Source: Limnohabitans_A sp048020265 | GTDB lineage: Bacteria; Pseudomonadota; Gammaproteobacteria; Burkholderiales; Burkholderiaceae_C | NCBI RefSeq assembly: GCF_048020265.1 | Contig: NZ_CP171843.1 | Location: 744,001-808,000 of the forward strand | DNA: 64,000 nucleotides | Reading direction: 5' to 3' | Shown: positions 15,415-24,635 of the stretch, in pieces | How the letters are laid out: each line of letters opens with the position of its first letter | Numbering within the stretch: the stretch's first letter is position 1 | Position numbers and translations under genes: made by a program | Notes under the pieces: generated by a model | The model's database searches: none | Told to the model about the DNA's origin: nothing | The model's input: only the letters and a program-made list of their open reading frames with translations

Positions 15415-17256
15415 ATGACACTTCATACCACCGTGGCGGCGGTTACCGCCCGCATCACCGAGCGCAGCCGCCCGACCCGCCAGGCCTATTTGCAGCAGGT
15501 CGACGCTGCAGCCAGCAAAGACCCCGGTGCCCAGCGCCTGGGCTGTGCCAACGTGGCCCACGCCTTTGCCGCCATGCCCGAAGGGGACAAAAGTCGTGCC
15601 ACGGCGCTCGACAAAATCAAAGTGGTGGCCCCGCGTGCGCCCAACATCGGCATCGTCAACGCCTACAACGACATGCTGTCTGCCCATGCGCCGCTGCAAC
15701 ACTACCCCGATGTCATCAAGGACGAGGCCCGCAAGCTGGGCGCCACCGCCCAGGTGGCCGGGGGTGTGCCCGCCATGTGCGACGGCGTCACGCAAGGCAC
15801 CCCCGGCATGGAGCTGAGCCTGTTCAGCCGCGATGTGATCGCCATGGCGACTGCGGTGTCGCTCAGCCACGACGTGTTTGACGCCGCACTGATGCTGGGC
15901 GTGTGCGACAAGATCGTGCCGGGCCTGTTGATCGGCGCCTTGCAGTTTGGCCATTTGCCCACGGTGTTTGTGCCCGCTGGACCCATGACCAGCGGCTTGT
16001 CCAACAACGAAAAATCCAAGGTCCGTGAGCAAGCCGCGCAGGGCCTGGTCGGCCGCCCTGAGTTGCTCGAAGCGGAGTCGAAGGCCTACCACGGTGAAGG
16101 CACCTGCACCTTTTATGGCACGGCCAACAGCAACCAGATGCTGCTCGAAGCCATGGGCCTGCATGTGCCCGGCACGGCCTTCATCAACCCGGGCCAAAGT
16201 GTGCGCCAGGAGCTGACCCGCGAAGCGGCCCGCACCGTTTTGGACTTGGTCAAGGCCAAAAACTTCACGCCGATCGGCCGCTTGGTGGACGAGCGCTGCA
16301 TCGTCAACGCCATGGTCGCCTTGTTGGCCACGGGCGGCTCGACCAACCATTTGATCCATTGGGTGGCGGTGGCGCGTGCGGCAGGCATCGTGATCGACTG
16401 GGACGACTTCTCGGCCTTGTCGGATGTGGTGCCGCTGCTGACCCGCGTCTACCCCAACGGCAGTGCCGACGTGAACCAGTTCCAGGCCGCTGGCGGCCCC
16501 GGCTACGTGATCCGCGAACTGCTCGATGCGGGCCTGATGCACGCCGATGTGCTCACGGTGCGCCCGGGTGGTCTGCGTGAATTCACCCGCATCCCCTCTG
16601 CACAAGACGGCCAACTGGTCTGGCATGACGCGGGGGCCAGCAAAGACGAATCTGTGGTGCGCCCAGCCAGCAGCCCGTTCAGCGCCACAGGGGGCCTGAA
16701 GCTGCTGCAAGGCAACCTGGGCCGCAGTGTGATCAAGATCTCGGCCGTGCCCGAAGCACTGCACACCATCGAAGCCCCGGCCCGCGTGTTCAGCTCGCAA
16801 GACGAGTTGCATGCCGCCTTCAAAGCCGGTGAGCTGGACCGTGACATGGTTTGCGTGGTGCGCTGGCAAGGCCCGCAGGCCAATGGCATGCCCGAACTGC
16901 ACAAACTCACACCGCCCTTGGCCGTGCTGCAAGGCAAAGGTTTCAAGGTGGCGCTGGTCACCGATGGCCGGATGAGCGGCGCTTCGGGCAAAGTGCCTGC
17001 CGCCATCCATGTCTCGCCCGAAGCCGCTGCCGGTGGTCCGTTGGCCAAGGTGCAAGACGGCGACTTGATTCGCCTCGATGGCGTGGCGGGCACCTTGCAA
17101 GTGCTGGTGAATGAGGCCGAATGGGCCGCACGCCCACTGGCCCAAATGCCCGCTGAGCTGCGTGCTGCCAACGGCGTGGGCATGGGTCGTGAACTGTTTG
17201 CGAACATGCGCCGCAACGCGCTTAAAGCTGAAGAAGGAGCCTGCACATGGCTGTGA
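15415..17256 (+). CDS. edd: Phosphogluconate dehydratase (Entner-Doudoroff)
   Basis: A 613-aa IlvD/Edd-family [4Fe-4S] dehydratase that turns 6-phosphogluconate into 2-keto-3-deoxy-6-phosphogluconate. Cluster and active-site segments are visible: GGVPAMCDGVTQG near 120, GVCDKIVPGLLIG near 165, EGTCTFYGTANSNQ near 230 and DGRMSGASGKVPAA near the C terminus. It overlaps eda by 10 bp, so the two ED enzymes are translationally linked. A HexR-like site lies upstream. Gluconokinase at 35855 would supply its substrate. Length is as usual for Edd. Confidence 0.95.
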   Translation: MTLHTTVAAVTARITERSRPTRQAYLQQVDAAASKDPGAQRLGCANVAHAFAAMPEGDKSRATALDKIKVVAPRAPNIGIVNAYNDMLSAHAPLQHYPDVIKDEARKLGATAQVAGGVPAMCDGVTQGTPGMELSLFSRDVIAMATAVSLSHDVFDAALMLGVCDKIVPGLLIGALQFGHLPTVFVPAGPMTSGLSNNEKSKVREQAAQGLVGRPELLEAESKAYHGEGTCTFYGTANSNQMLLEAMGLHVPGTAFINPGQSVRQELTREAARTVLDLVKAKNFTPIGRLVDERCIVNAMVALLATGGSTNHLIHWVAVARAAGIVIDWDDFSALSDVVPLLTRVYPNGSADVNQFQAAGGPGYVIRELLDAGLMHADVLTVRPGGLREFTRIPSAQDGQLVWHDAGASKDESVVRPASSPFSATGGLKLLQGNLGRSVIKISAVPEALHTIEAPARVFSSQDELHAAFKAGELDRDMVCVVRWQGPQANGMPELHKLTPPLAVLQGKGFKVALVTDGRMSGASGKVPAAIHVSPEAAAGGPLAKVQDGDLIRLDGVAGTLQVLVNEAEWAARPLAQMPAELRAANGVGMGRELFANMRRNALKAEEGACTWL

Positions 17257-17894
17257 ATCTGAGTGGAAGTTTGACCGCCCTGCAAGTGATGCAGGACGCC
17301 CCCGTGATCCCGGTGATCGTCTTGAGCGACGTGGCGCACGCTGTACCCATGGCGCGTGCCCTGGTGGCAGGCGGCATCCGCATGCTCGAAGTCACCCTGC
17401 GCACGCCGCAGGCGCTGGCCTGCATGGAAGCGATTGCCAAGGAAGTGCCCGGCGCGGTGGTCGGTGCAGGCACCGTGCGCAGCCCGGCCGATGCGGCCGC
17501 AGCCGCGAAAGCGGGGGCGCAGTTTGCCGTGAGCCCGGGCTACACCCGTGCGGTGGGCCAGGCTTGCCGCGACCACGGTTTGTCGCTTTTGCCCGGTGTG
17601 GCCACCGGCAGCGAAATCATGATGGCGCAGGAAGACGGCTACACCGAACTCAAGTTTTTCCCGGCCATGCAGGCGGGCGGCCCGGCCATGCTCAAGGCTT
17701 GGAGCGGCCCGTTTTTTGATGTGAAGTTTTGCCCCACCGGCGGTGTGACCCAGCAAAACGCCCATGACCTGTTGAGCCTGCCCAACGTGGCCTGCGTGGG
17801 CGGTTCGTGGTTGGTGCCAGCCGACGCGCTGGCCCAAGGCGACTGGGCCCGCATTGAAGCATTGGCGCGTGAGGCGAGCCAGCTTCTGCGTTGA
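17247..17894 (+). CDS. eda: 2-keto-3-deoxy-6-phosphogluconate aldolase
   Basis: A 215-aa class I aldolase that splits KDPG to pyruvate and glyceraldehyde 3-phosphate. Family motifs are GGIRMLEVTLRTPQAL (Glu and Arg of the active site), VVGAGTVRSP and the Schiff-base lysine in YTELKFFPA. CPTGGVTQQNA binds phosphate. The start overlaps the end of edd by 10 bp. It is distinct from the second aldolase of this fold at 22003, which belongs to the galactonate branch. Confidence 0.95.
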   Translation: MAVNLSGSLTALQVMQDAPVIPVIVLSDVAHAVPMARALVAGGIRMLEVTLRTPQALACMEAIAKEVPGAVVGAGTVRSPADAAAAAKAGAQFAVSPGYTRAVGQACRDHGLSLLPGVATGSEIMMAQEDGYTELKFFPAMQAGGPAMLKAWSGPFFDVKFCPTGGVTQQNAHDLLSLPNVACVGGSWLVPADALAQGDWARIEALAREASQLLR

Positions 17895-17909
17895 TTTTTT
17901 TAAGGAACC

Positions 17910-18320
17910 TCAGCGCAAGCCCTGCCCACCCGCATACTCAGCTCGCTGAATGAGCTCGACCTTGTAGCCATCGGGGTCGGTCACAAAGGCGATCACGGTG
18001 GTGCCGCCTTTGACGGGGCCGGCCTCGCGTGTGACTTGGCCGCCAGCGGCCTTGATCTTTTCGCAGGCAGCGTACGCATCGGGCACGCCCAGGGCAATGT
18101 GGCCGTAGGCCGTGCCCATCTCGTAGTTTTCAACGCCCCAGTTGTAGGTCAGCTCCAGCTCGGCGTGGTCGGGGTTGTTGCCGTATCCGACAAAGGCCAG
18201 CGAGTATTTGTACTCGGGGTTTTCGGAGGTGCGCAGTAGCTTCATGCCCAGCACCTGGGTGTAGAAGTCGATCGAGCGTTGCAGGTCGCCCACGCGCAGC
18301 ATGGTGTGAAGGAGTCTCAT
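17910..18320 (-). CDS. gloA: Lactoylglutathione lyase (glyoxalase I)
   Basis: A 136-aa VOC-fold enzyme that isomerises the methylglyoxal-glutathione hemithioacetal to S-lactoylglutathione. It starts MRLLHTMLRVGDLQRSIDFY, with metal ligand His5, and contains LELTYNWGVENYEMG and FVTDPDGYKVELIQ, giving the remaining His/Glu ligands. It overlaps the upstream thioesterase gene by ATGA and is the last gene of a three-gene minus-strand operon. Methylglyoxal can arise from triose phosphate made by the ED pathway next door. Confidence 0.95.
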   Translation of the reverse strand: MRLLHTMLRVGDLQRSIDFYTQVLGMKLLRTSENPEYKYSLAFVGYGNNPDHAELELTYNWGVENYEMGTAYGHIALGVPDAYAACEKIKAAGGQVTREAGPVKGGTTVIAFVTDPDGYKVELIQRAEYAGGQGLR

Positions 18321-18889
18321 GGGTTCTTTCCGTGTGTGGAGGGGATTTCAAAAACAAGGCAGGCGGTGCTGGCGTGCGCGTATAGCGTGCCATCGGGACC
18401 GACCAGTTGGGCTTCGGCGGTGGCCAGTTGGCGGCCGCAGTGCAGCACTTTGCCAATGGCCCGCACGCGCTGCACTTTGGGCGTGATGGCTTTGACCAGC
18501 TTCACGCTCAAGTCGGCCGTGGTGTAGCCGCGTCCGGGCGGCATCATGGTGTGCACCGCGCAGCCCAAGGCCGAGTCGAGCAGGGTGGCAAACCAGCCGC
18601 CGTGCACTGTGCCCAGTGGGTTCATGTGTTGCACACCAGGCGTGCCCTGAAAGATGGCCAGGCCCGGGCCGACTTCGATCAGCAGAAAGTCCAGCGTCTT
18701 GGCCATGTGCGCGTAGGGCAGCTCGCCGTTCAGCAGGCCCTGCATGACCTGCAAGCCGGTCTTGCCAGCCACTTGTTCGGGGCGGGCCACACCGGGGCCG
18801 GCTCCAGCATCCAGGCGTGCGCGCACAGCGCGCTCATGGGCCAGCCAGGCGTCGAGTGTGTTTTGGGGTGTTTCGGTGGTGGTGCTCAT
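18317..18889 (-). CDS. PaaI-family hotdog thioesterase
   Basis: A 190-aa single hotdog-fold acyl-CoA thioesterase. The start is the ATG at 18887-18889 (MSTTTETPQNTL). The conserved HGGWFATLLDSALGCAVHTMMPPG, after the motif NPLGTVHGG, is the PaaI/YbgC-like active site with the acidic residue on the long helix. An N-terminal extension of about 60 residues precedes the fold. It overlaps gloA by 4 bp and follows the SDR gene by 14 bp. The thioester substrate is unknown; the context does not settle it. Confidence 0.85.
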   Translation of the reverse strand: MSTTTETPQNTLDAWLAHERAVRARLDAGAGPGVARPEQVAGKTGLQVMQGLLNGELPYAHMAKTLDFLLIEVGPGLAIFQGTPGVQHMNPLGTVHGGWFATLLDSALGCAVHTMMPPGRGYTTADLSVKLVKAITPKVQRVRAIGKVLHCGRQLATAEAQLVGPDGTLYAHASTACLVFEIPSTHGKNP

Positions 18890-18903
18890 CACAACGGTTT
18901 CTT

Positions 18904-19698
18904 TCAGACGGGTACGGTGTAGTTGAGTGCCATGCGCCCGCCGTCGACGGTGACGATCTCGCCCGTGATGTAGCTGGCTGCGTCGCTGGCCAAAAAGGCC
19001 ACCACCTTGGCCACTTCGTCGGGCTCGCCCAGACGTTTCATTGGGGTGCGCATCATGATTTTCTTTTGGGCCTCTTCGCTGGTCAGCACCGCCTTGCGGG
19101 CCAGTTCGGTGGCAATGGTGCCCGGGGCCACCGCGTTCACGCGGATGCCAAAGTCGGCCAGGGCCAAAGACATGGCGCGGGTGAGCTGGTTGATGCCGCC
19201 TTTGCTCACGTTGTAGCTGGCGATGTTGGGGATGGCCAGCACCGCGTTGACCGAACTCATGTTGACTATTGATCCGCCCCCGGTGCTTTTCATGGCGCGG
19301 GCCGCGGCCTGGCCCATCAGGAAGGAACCCTTGATGTTCACCTTGATCACCGCGTCGAAATCTTCTTCGGTCACATCCAGAAAATCGGCCGCCTTGAAGA
19401 TGCCCGCGTTGTTCACCAGCACATCGATGCGGCCAAAGGCCTGCAGCACATGGTCGATCAGCGCGTCGACATCGGCTTTGCGCGAGACGTCGCAGGCCAT
19501 GAAGCCAGCGCTGTGGCCTTGGCTGCGCAATTCGGCGGCCACAGCCGCGCCGCGCTCGCTGTTCACATCGGCCAGCACCACATGGGCTTGTTCGGCGGCA
19601 AAGCGGCGGGCACAGGCCTCGCCGATGCCGTTGGCCGCCCCGGTGACGATGACCACGCGGCCTTGCAGGCCAAAAGAGATGACGTTGGGTGTGGACAT
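18904..19698 (-). CDS. SDR-family NAD(P)-dependent oxidoreductase (FabG-like)
   Basis: A 264-aa classical short-chain dehydrogenase. The start at 19696-19698 (MSTPNVISFGLQGRV) follows an AGGAG. The nucleotide-binding TGAANGIG lies near residue 20, NNAG near 95 and the catalytic Ser plus YNVSK near 163-167. VNAVAPGTIATELARKA and the C-terminal ITGEIVTVDGG are also present. It is the first gene of the thioesterase-gloA operon. It may be a 3-hydroxyacyl-CoA or sugar alcohol dehydrogenase; the substrate is not evident. Confidence 0.88.
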   Translation of the reverse strand: MSTPNVISFGLQGRVVIVTGAANGIGEACARRFAAEQAHVVLADVNSERGAAVAAELRSQGHSAGFMACDVSRKADVDALIDHVLQAFGRIDVLVNNAGIFKAADFLDVTEEDFDAVIKVNIKGSFLMGQAAARAMKSTGGGSIVNMSSVNAVLAIPNIASYNVSKGGINQLTRAMSLALADFGIRVNAVAPGTIATELARKAVLTSEEAQKKIMMRTPMKRLGEPDEVAKVVAFLASDAASYITGEIVTVDGGRMALNYTVPV

Positions 19699-19949
19699 GG
19701 GGCTGACTCCTGAGTGGACTGGGGGTAAATGCACAGCTGCGATGCTGCCACAAGGCCGGATCGTTGGCAGCAGCCAGGTGTCCCTTTGGCAGCAAGCGAA
19801 ACCGTGAAAGAAGTCCCCCCTAGCGCTGCAAATGCCCCAAAGACCATCAGGGGCAGCTAGCGCCCTTCGCCGCGTTGGGGCCTTGGGCTTCAAGTAACAT
19901 GGGCCGCCACAAAGTTCGCCCGATCTCGGGTTTATCAACGGAGAGTGCA

Positions 19950-20327
19950 ATGTTCAGTCATGTGATGCTGGGTGTGAATGACCTGGAAGTTTCCAAAAAG
20001 TTTTACGACGCCCTGCTGGGCACCCTGGGCTATGGCCCCGGTGTGGCCAACAAAAACCGTTATTTCTACCGCAGCCCCACCGGCACCTTCGCCATCACCA
20101 CGCCCATCAACGGCCAACCCGCCACCCACGGCAACGGCAGCACCATCGGTTTCACCGTAAAGTCGGCAGAGCAGGGCGATGCCTTCCATGCGGCAGGCGT
20201 GGCCCATGGCGGCACCACCTGCGAAGACCCACCCGGTTTCCGCGAAACCCCGGCGGGCAAGCTTTACCTGGCCTACCTGCGTGACCCGGACGGCAACAAA
20301 ATTTGCGCCTTGCACCGGCCCGGCTGA
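19950..20327 (+). CDS. VOC (glyoxalase/bleomycin resistance) family protein
   Basis: A 125-aa single-module VOC protein beginning MFSHVMLGVNDLEVSKKFYD, with LAYLRDPDGNKICALH at the end. These give the usual His and Glu/His metal-ligand positions. The family covers isomerases, dioxygenases and resistance proteins, and no specific reaction is apparent. It overlaps the next gene by one base (TGATG), so the two are translated together. Confidence 0.85.
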   Translation: MFSHVMLGVNDLEVSKKFYDALLGTLGYGPGVANKNRYFYRSPTGTFAITTPINGQPATHGNGSTIGFTVKSAEQGDAFHAAGVAHGGTTCEDPPGFRETPAGKLYLAYLRDPDGNKICALHRPG

Positions 20328-21082
20328 TGACTGACCACAGACGGCCGCCTCACGCCGTCTCGCGCCTGCGCACCGAGCGACTGGCCCGCAGCGCCAAACC
20401 TTTTCTGGCCCGTGGCGGCATCAAGGGTGAGCGCTGCCCCGGCTGCCGTTTGGTGCCCAGCCACTGCCTGTGCGCGCTGCGCCCGGAGGTGCCCACGCAA
20501 GCGGGCATGTGCCTGCTCATGGCCGACATCGAGCCGCTCAAACCCAGCAACACCGGCTGGCTGATCGCCGATGTGGTGCCGCGCACCTTCGCTTTTGGCT
20601 GGACCCGCACCGAAGTCGACCCCGCTTTGCTGGCGCTGCTGGCCGATCCGCAGTGGCAGCCGTATGTGGTGTTTCCGGGTGAATTTGTGGCACCCGAACG
20701 CTTGGTGCATGAAGTGTCGACCACCGATGCGAACAAGCGTCCGCTGTTCATTTTGCTGGATGCCACCTGGCCCGAGGCCCGCAAGATGTTCCGCAAAAGC
20801 CCTTACCTGAATGCCTTGCCGGTGCTGAGTCTGCACCCCGAGCAGGTCTCGCACTACCAGCTGCGCCGTTCCCGGCGTGATGACCACTTTTGCACCAGCG
20901 AAGTCGCTTCCCTGTGCCTGGATCTGGCAGGCGAGGGCCATGCTGCGCAGACCCTGCAGGCTTACCTTGACGTCTACACCCACCACTACCTGCAAGCCAA
21001 ACACCAGCTGCCGCCGGATGCCGAGGGCGTAGCGCGTAGGCGTTTGGAGGCATTGAAATGGGCGGGTAAGCACCCCATATGA
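20327..21082 (+). CDS. DTW-domain tRNA-uridine aminocarboxypropyltransferase
   Basis: A 251-aa DTW-domain protein related to TapT/YfiP, which adds the 3-amino-3-carboxypropyl group of SAM to uridine in tRNA. A four-cysteine cluster CPGCRLVPSHCLC lies at about residues 37-49, and the signature DATWPEARKM near 143 contains the D-x-T-W motif. The ATG at 20327 shares a base with the stop of the VOC gene; an upstream Met would intrude on that gene. Assignment to acp3U formation is by family. Confidence 0.85.
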   Translation: MTDHRRPPHAVSRLRTERLARSAKPFLARGGIKGERCPGCRLVPSHCLCALRPEVPTQAGMCLLMADIEPLKPSNTGWLIADVVPRTFAFGWTRTEVDPALLALLADPQWQPYVVFPGEFVAPERLVHEVSTTDANKRPLFILLDATWPEARKMFRKSPYLNALPVLSLHPEQVSHYQLRRSRRDDHFCTSEVASLCLDLAGEGHAAQTLQAYLDVYTHHYLQAKHQLPPDAEGVARRRLEALKWAGKHPI

Positions 21083-21099
21083 ATTCAAAGGAATTGCCC

Positions 21100-21978
21100 A
21101 TGATCCACCACACTTCTCCCGCCACCGTTGCCGCTTCCCGCACCATCGAACGTCTGGTGACCGGTCAGGCCACCTCCGACGGCGCGGGCGTCAAGCTCAG
21201 TCGTATCCTCACGCAAAACCTGCAGCACCGGCTCGACCCGTTTTTGATGCTGGACGCCTTTGGCAGCGACAAGCCGGACGACTACATCGCCGGGTTTCCG
21301 GACCACCCGCACCGGGGTTTTGAAACCGTGACCTACATGATCGCCGGGCGCATGCTGCACCGGGACAGCGCGGGCAACGAAGGCCTGTTGCAAAACGGCG
21401 GCGTGCAATGGATGACGGCAGGCCAGGGCGTGATCCACTCCGAAATTCCGCAGCAAGCCGATGGCGTGATGGAAGGCTTTCAGCTGTGGCTCAACCTGCA
21501 CAGCAGCGAGAAGATGAAGGCGCCCTGGTACCGCGATTTCCAGAACGATCAGTTGCCGCAGTTCCAGACGCCCGAAGGCGTGGCGGTGACGGTGATCGCC
21601 GGGGCCAGCCATGGCGTGCAAGGCGCGGTGAGCCGCGAGATCACGCAGCCGATCTACCTGGATGTGCACATGCCCGAAGGCTCACGCTTTGAGCAAACGC
21701 TGCCCGCAGGCCACAACGCCTTCATTTATGTCTACCGCGGCGAGGTCCGCATCGGTGGTCAGACCGTGCCGCTGCAGCGCATGGCGATTTTGGCGAACAC
21801 CCCACAGACCGATGGCGTGGTGATCGAGGCCAGCAGCGATGCCAAACTGATACTGGTGGCCGGCAAGCCCCTGAAAGAACCCATCGTTCAATACGGCCCG
21901 TTTGTGATGAACACCAAGGAAGAGATCTACCAGGCCCTGGCAGATTTCAGGGATGGCCGCTTGGGCGAGAAGGCTTGA
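21100..21978 (+). CDS. Pirin-family bicupin protein
   Basis: A 292-aa pirin. The ATG at 21100 follows AAAGGA at 21087-21092; the alternative ATG at 21079 overlaps the previous gene but has no good ribosome site. The N-terminal cupin carries the metal ligand motif FPDHPHRGFETVTYM and ends with TAGQGVIHSE, while the second cupin lacks ligands, as usual. Bacterial pirins bind iron; some act as quercetin dioxygenases and others modulate metabolic enzymes. The role here is unknown. Confidence 0.92.
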   Translation: MIHHTSPATVAASRTIERLVTGQATSDGAGVKLSRILTQNLQHRLDPFLMLDAFGSDKPDDYIAGFPDHPHRGFETVTYMIAGRMLHRDSAGNEGLLQNGGVQWMTAGQGVIHSEIPQQADGVMEGFQLWLNLHSSEKMKAPWYRDFQNDQLPQFQTPEGVAVTVIAGASHGVQGAVSREITQPIYLDVHMPEGSRFEQTLPAGHNAFIYVYRGEVRIGGQTVPLQRMAILANTPQTDGVVIEASSDAKLILVAGKPLKEPIVQYGPFVMNTKEEIYQALADFRDGRLGEKA

Positions 21979-22002
21979 GGTCCGTGGGCGTGAGCCCGGT
22001 GC

Positions 22003-22641
22003 TCAGCCCTTGAAAGCCCGCACAAACGCTTGCGCCTGCTGCTGCACCATTTGCGCAGAACGTCCCGGCGCGTACAGGGCAGAGCCCAGACCAAAGCCAT
22101 TGGCCCCTGCGGCACGGTAAGGCGCCATGTTGTCGGGCGTGATGCTGCCTACCGGCATCAAGGCAGCGCTTGCAGGCAGTACGGCCCGCATGGCTTTGAC
22201 CGTGGCGGGCGAAATCATCTCGGCCGGGAACAGTTTGAGGCCGTGCGCACCGGCATCGAGTGCGGCAAAGGCTTCGGTGGGCGTGAACACGCCAGGCAGC
22301 ACCACCATGTTCAGGGCCAGGGCTTGCGCCACCACGGCAGGGTTGAAGTTGGGGGCCACGACCAGTCGGCCGCCTGCGGCGTGCACCTCGTTGACTTGCT
22401 GCACGTTCAGCACGGTGCCAGCGCCGATCAGGGCTTGAGGAAACAAGCTTGTCAGCGCGGCGATGCTGCGCAAAGGCTCGGGCGAGTTGAGCGGTACCTC
22501 GATGATGGCAAAGCCGCTGCTCACCAGTGCTTCGCCGATGGCCGGTGCCTCAGCAGGCGTGAGGCCTCGCAGGATGGCGATCAAGGGCAGTTGCGCCGTG
22601 GCTTGCGCCAAGGTTTGAGCGGGAGAGGTCAAGGTGGTCAT
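22003..22641 (-). CDS. dgoA: 2-keto-3-deoxy-6-phosphogalactonate aldolase
   Basis: A 212-aa KDPG/KDPGal-aldolase-fold enzyme, starting at 22639-22641 (MTTLTSPAQTL). It has AILRGLTPAEAP at the N terminus, the active-site Glu in FAIIEVPLNSPEP and VIGAGTV-like LIGAGTVLN. HGLKLFPAE holds the Schiff-base lysine. The RGxTPxEA and PLNSPEP forms are those of DgoA rather than Eda. It lies 17 bp downstream of DgoK. Together they take 2-keto-3-deoxygalactonate to pyruvate and glyceraldehyde 3-phosphate. Confidence 0.88.
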   Translation of the reverse strand: MTTLTSPAQTLAQATAQLPLIAILRGLTPAEAPAIGEALVSSGFAIIEVPLNSPEPLRSIAALTSLFPQALIGAGTVLNVQQVNEVHAAGGRLVVAPNFNPAVVAQALALNMVVLPGVFTPTEAFAALDAGAHGLKLFPAEMISPATVKAMRAVLPASAALMPVGSITPDNMAPYRAAGANGFGLGSALYAPGRSAQMVQQQAQAFVRAFKG

Positions 22642-22658
22642 AAATGTGGGGTCAAGTG

Positions 22659-23567
22659 TCAAGTGGTGGCAAAAGAGCAAGCCAGCGCGAACAAGCCCGC
22701 CCAGGTGGCCTCGGCCCCTCGGCTTTGGCAGGGGACTTTCAGGTATTGCAGCGCCAGGGTGTAGCGCAGTGTGAGGGCTTGGTTGCCGATCAGGATCACC
22801 GGTGCTGTGCGGGATGACAGCGCCTGGTGGCGCAGCTCTTCGCCAATCAGCAGGCCCGACAAATAGCTGGTCAATTGGGCAGGGCTCAGGCGTTCAAACA
22901 AGCCCAGTGTGCGCACCGCAAACAGGTGGTGCAAGATGCTGCCAGCCAGCTGGCTTTGGTCAACGCCTTGCAAAAAAGCCGCTTCGTCAAAAGCGCCCTG
23001 CAGGTCCAGCGTCTTGCCCAGAATCGAGTGATGGCTCATCAGTGCAAACACCTCGCCGGTCATGAAAGTCTGAAACTGCACCACGCGCCCGCCTTGCACC
23101 TGCACCCATTTGCTGTGTGTGCCTGGCAGCACCAGCGTGGCGCTGTCGCAGCCTGTCATTTGTAAGGCCCCAAAAATTTGCACCTCTTCGCCGCGCATCA
23201 CGTCGGGCGTGTTCAAGGCATCTGCGCCCAAACAACTCAGGCCCGGCACCAGGGCGATGCGCCCGGTTTGCAGCCACAGCAGGTGCTGGCCCAGCTCGGC
23301 AAAACCAGCGGGGCAAGGGCAGTAGGGCGCCTCTTGCCAGCCCTGGCGGCTGCCGGCCATGCCCGAGATCAGGCACAACGCATCGGGGGCCTGCATCCAG
23401 TCGCCAAACAGTTCGTGGAACACGGCTTCAAACTGACCGGGGGGCACCGAGAGGATGCCACGCGGAAATTCACGCGACTCGAGCACCTGGCCGCTGGCAC
23501 CCAGCCGCGCACCGCGCAGCGAAGTGGTGCCCCAGTCAATGCCGATCAAAGGTCTCGTGGCGTTCAT
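22659..23567 (-). CDS. dgoK: 2-dehydro-3-deoxygalactonokinase
   Basis: A 302-aa ASKHA-fold kinase that phosphorylates 2-keto-3-deoxygalactonate. The start at 23565-23567 gives MNATRPLIGIDWGTTSLRGARL with the nucleotide-binding DWGTTS. Further family features are GMAGSRQGWQEAPY, MRGEEVQIFGAL, LPGTHSKWV and TFMTGEVFALM. It overlaps the upstream sugar kinase by 4 bp and precedes the KDPGal aldolase, forming a kinase-kinase-aldolase operon. A D-galactonate dehydratase-like enzyme is found further on at 32732. Confidence 0.92.
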   Translation of the reverse strand: MNATRPLIGIDWGTTSLRGARLGASGQVLESREFPRGILSVPPGQFEAVFHELFGDWMQAPDALCLISGMAGSRQGWQEAPYCPCPAGFAELGQHLLWLQTGRIALVPGLSCLGADALNTPDVMRGEEVQIFGALQMTGCDSATLVLPGTHSKWVQVQGGRVVQFQTFMTGEVFALMSHHSILGKTLDLQGAFDEAAFLQGVDQSQLAGSILHHLFAVRTLGLFERLSPAQLTSYLSGLLIGEELRHQALSSRTAPVILIGNQALTLRYTLALQYLKVPCQSRGAEATWAGLFALACSFATT

Positions 23568-24535
23568 GCGGCTGTGCCTTTCGATGGGGCGTTCAACACC
23601 TTCAGCACCGCTTCGCGCCTCGGCAAGGGTGCGACTGCGCCGTAACCCTGCACCGACAGCGCGGCGGCGGCATTGGCGTAAGCGGTGGCCGTCCACAGGT
23701 CGTCGCCAGCCGATAAACGCGCGAGCAGATTGCCCGCAAAACAATCGCCTGCGCCGGTGGCGTCCACAGCCTGGACCGCGTGGCCAGGGACCTGGCGTTG
23801 GCTTTGGCCGTCGCTGGCCAGCGATCCATCTGCACCGAGTTTCAGCACCACCTGCGCCGCGCCCTGGGCATGGCTCCAGGCGATGATGTCTTGCGCTTGT
23901 GTGAGGCCCGTGAGCGAGGTCATGTCTTCCAGGCTGGGCAAATACAAGTCGCACAAACTCACCCCTTGACGGATGCAGGCCTGCGCCCGGGCCAGTGGCC
24001 ACAGCAACAAACGCAAATTGGAGTCAAACGCCACCCGCGTGCCGTTGCTTCGGGCATGTGCCATGGCCGCAAAAGCGGTGTCGCAGGCCGAGGCTGAAAT
24101 CGCCAGTGAAATGCCCGACAGGTGCAGCCACTGGCTGTGCGCAATGGGCTCTGCCCAATATGCCAGGTCTTGTGCTTGCATGCGGCTGGCGGCCGAACCG
24201 GCACGCGCATAGCTGAAGTGGTGACCTTGTGCGTCGTGGCTCACAAAGTACATGCCGGTGGACGCTTGTGAATCACGCAGCACCGTGTTGGTGGCCACGT
24301 TTTCGCGTTGCCACAGGTCCATGAGCCGATCACCCCAGCGGTCCAGCCCCAAGCGTGTCAGGTAAGCCACCCGCGCCCCGGCACGGGCGGCGGCTATGGC
24401 GGCGTTGCTGGTGTCACCGCCAAAGCCCTGCAGGTACAGCGGGGCCTCGTCGGCGATGGAAGCGGGTCTTTGGTTGAACTCGACCATGGCTTCGCCAAGT
24501 GCCACGATGTCCAGGATTTTTGAGGGGTGGGTCAT
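23564..24535 (-). CDS. kdgK: 2-keto-3-deoxygluconate kinase (PfkB family)
   Basis: A 323-aa ribokinase-family sugar kinase. It starts MTHPSKILDIVALGEAMVEFN and contains the substrate-side FGGDTSNAAIAAARAG. The PfkB signature DATGAGDCFAGNLLARL lies near residue 265, with the catalytic Asp. It fits KdgK, which makes KDPG for the Eda aldolase at 17247. It begins the operon with dgoK and dgoA, so phosphorylation of both the gluco and galacto keto-deoxy acids is encoded together. Exact sugar preference is inferred. Confidence 0.85.
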   Translation of the reverse strand: MTHPSKILDIVALGEAMVEFNQRPASIADEAPLYLQGFGGDTSNAAIAAARAGARVAYLTRLGLDRWGDRLMDLWQRENVATNTVLRDSQASTGMYFVSHDAQGHHFSYARAGSAASRMQAQDLAYWAEPIAHSQWLHLSGISLAISASACDTAFAAMAHARSNGTRVAFDSNLRLLLWPLARAQACIRQGVSLCDLYLPSLEDMTSLTGLTQAQDIIAWSHAQGAAQVVLKLGADGSLASDGQSQRQVPGHAVQAVDATGAGDCFAGNLLARLSAGDDLWTATAYANAAAALSVQGYGAVAPLPRREAVLKVLNAPSKGTAA

Positions 24536-24635
24536 GTCAAAAAGGGCGGCGGGGCTGAAGTGAATTCAGGGGTTGAGGTGGGAAAATCGTCGTCCAACGC
24601 GGATAGCGACGGGCGACATATTGGAGACGAACAAC

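Noticed and set aside
15388..17145. A 585-codon minus-strand open frame opposite edd
   Set aside because: Antisense shadow; edd on the plus strand has all family motifs.
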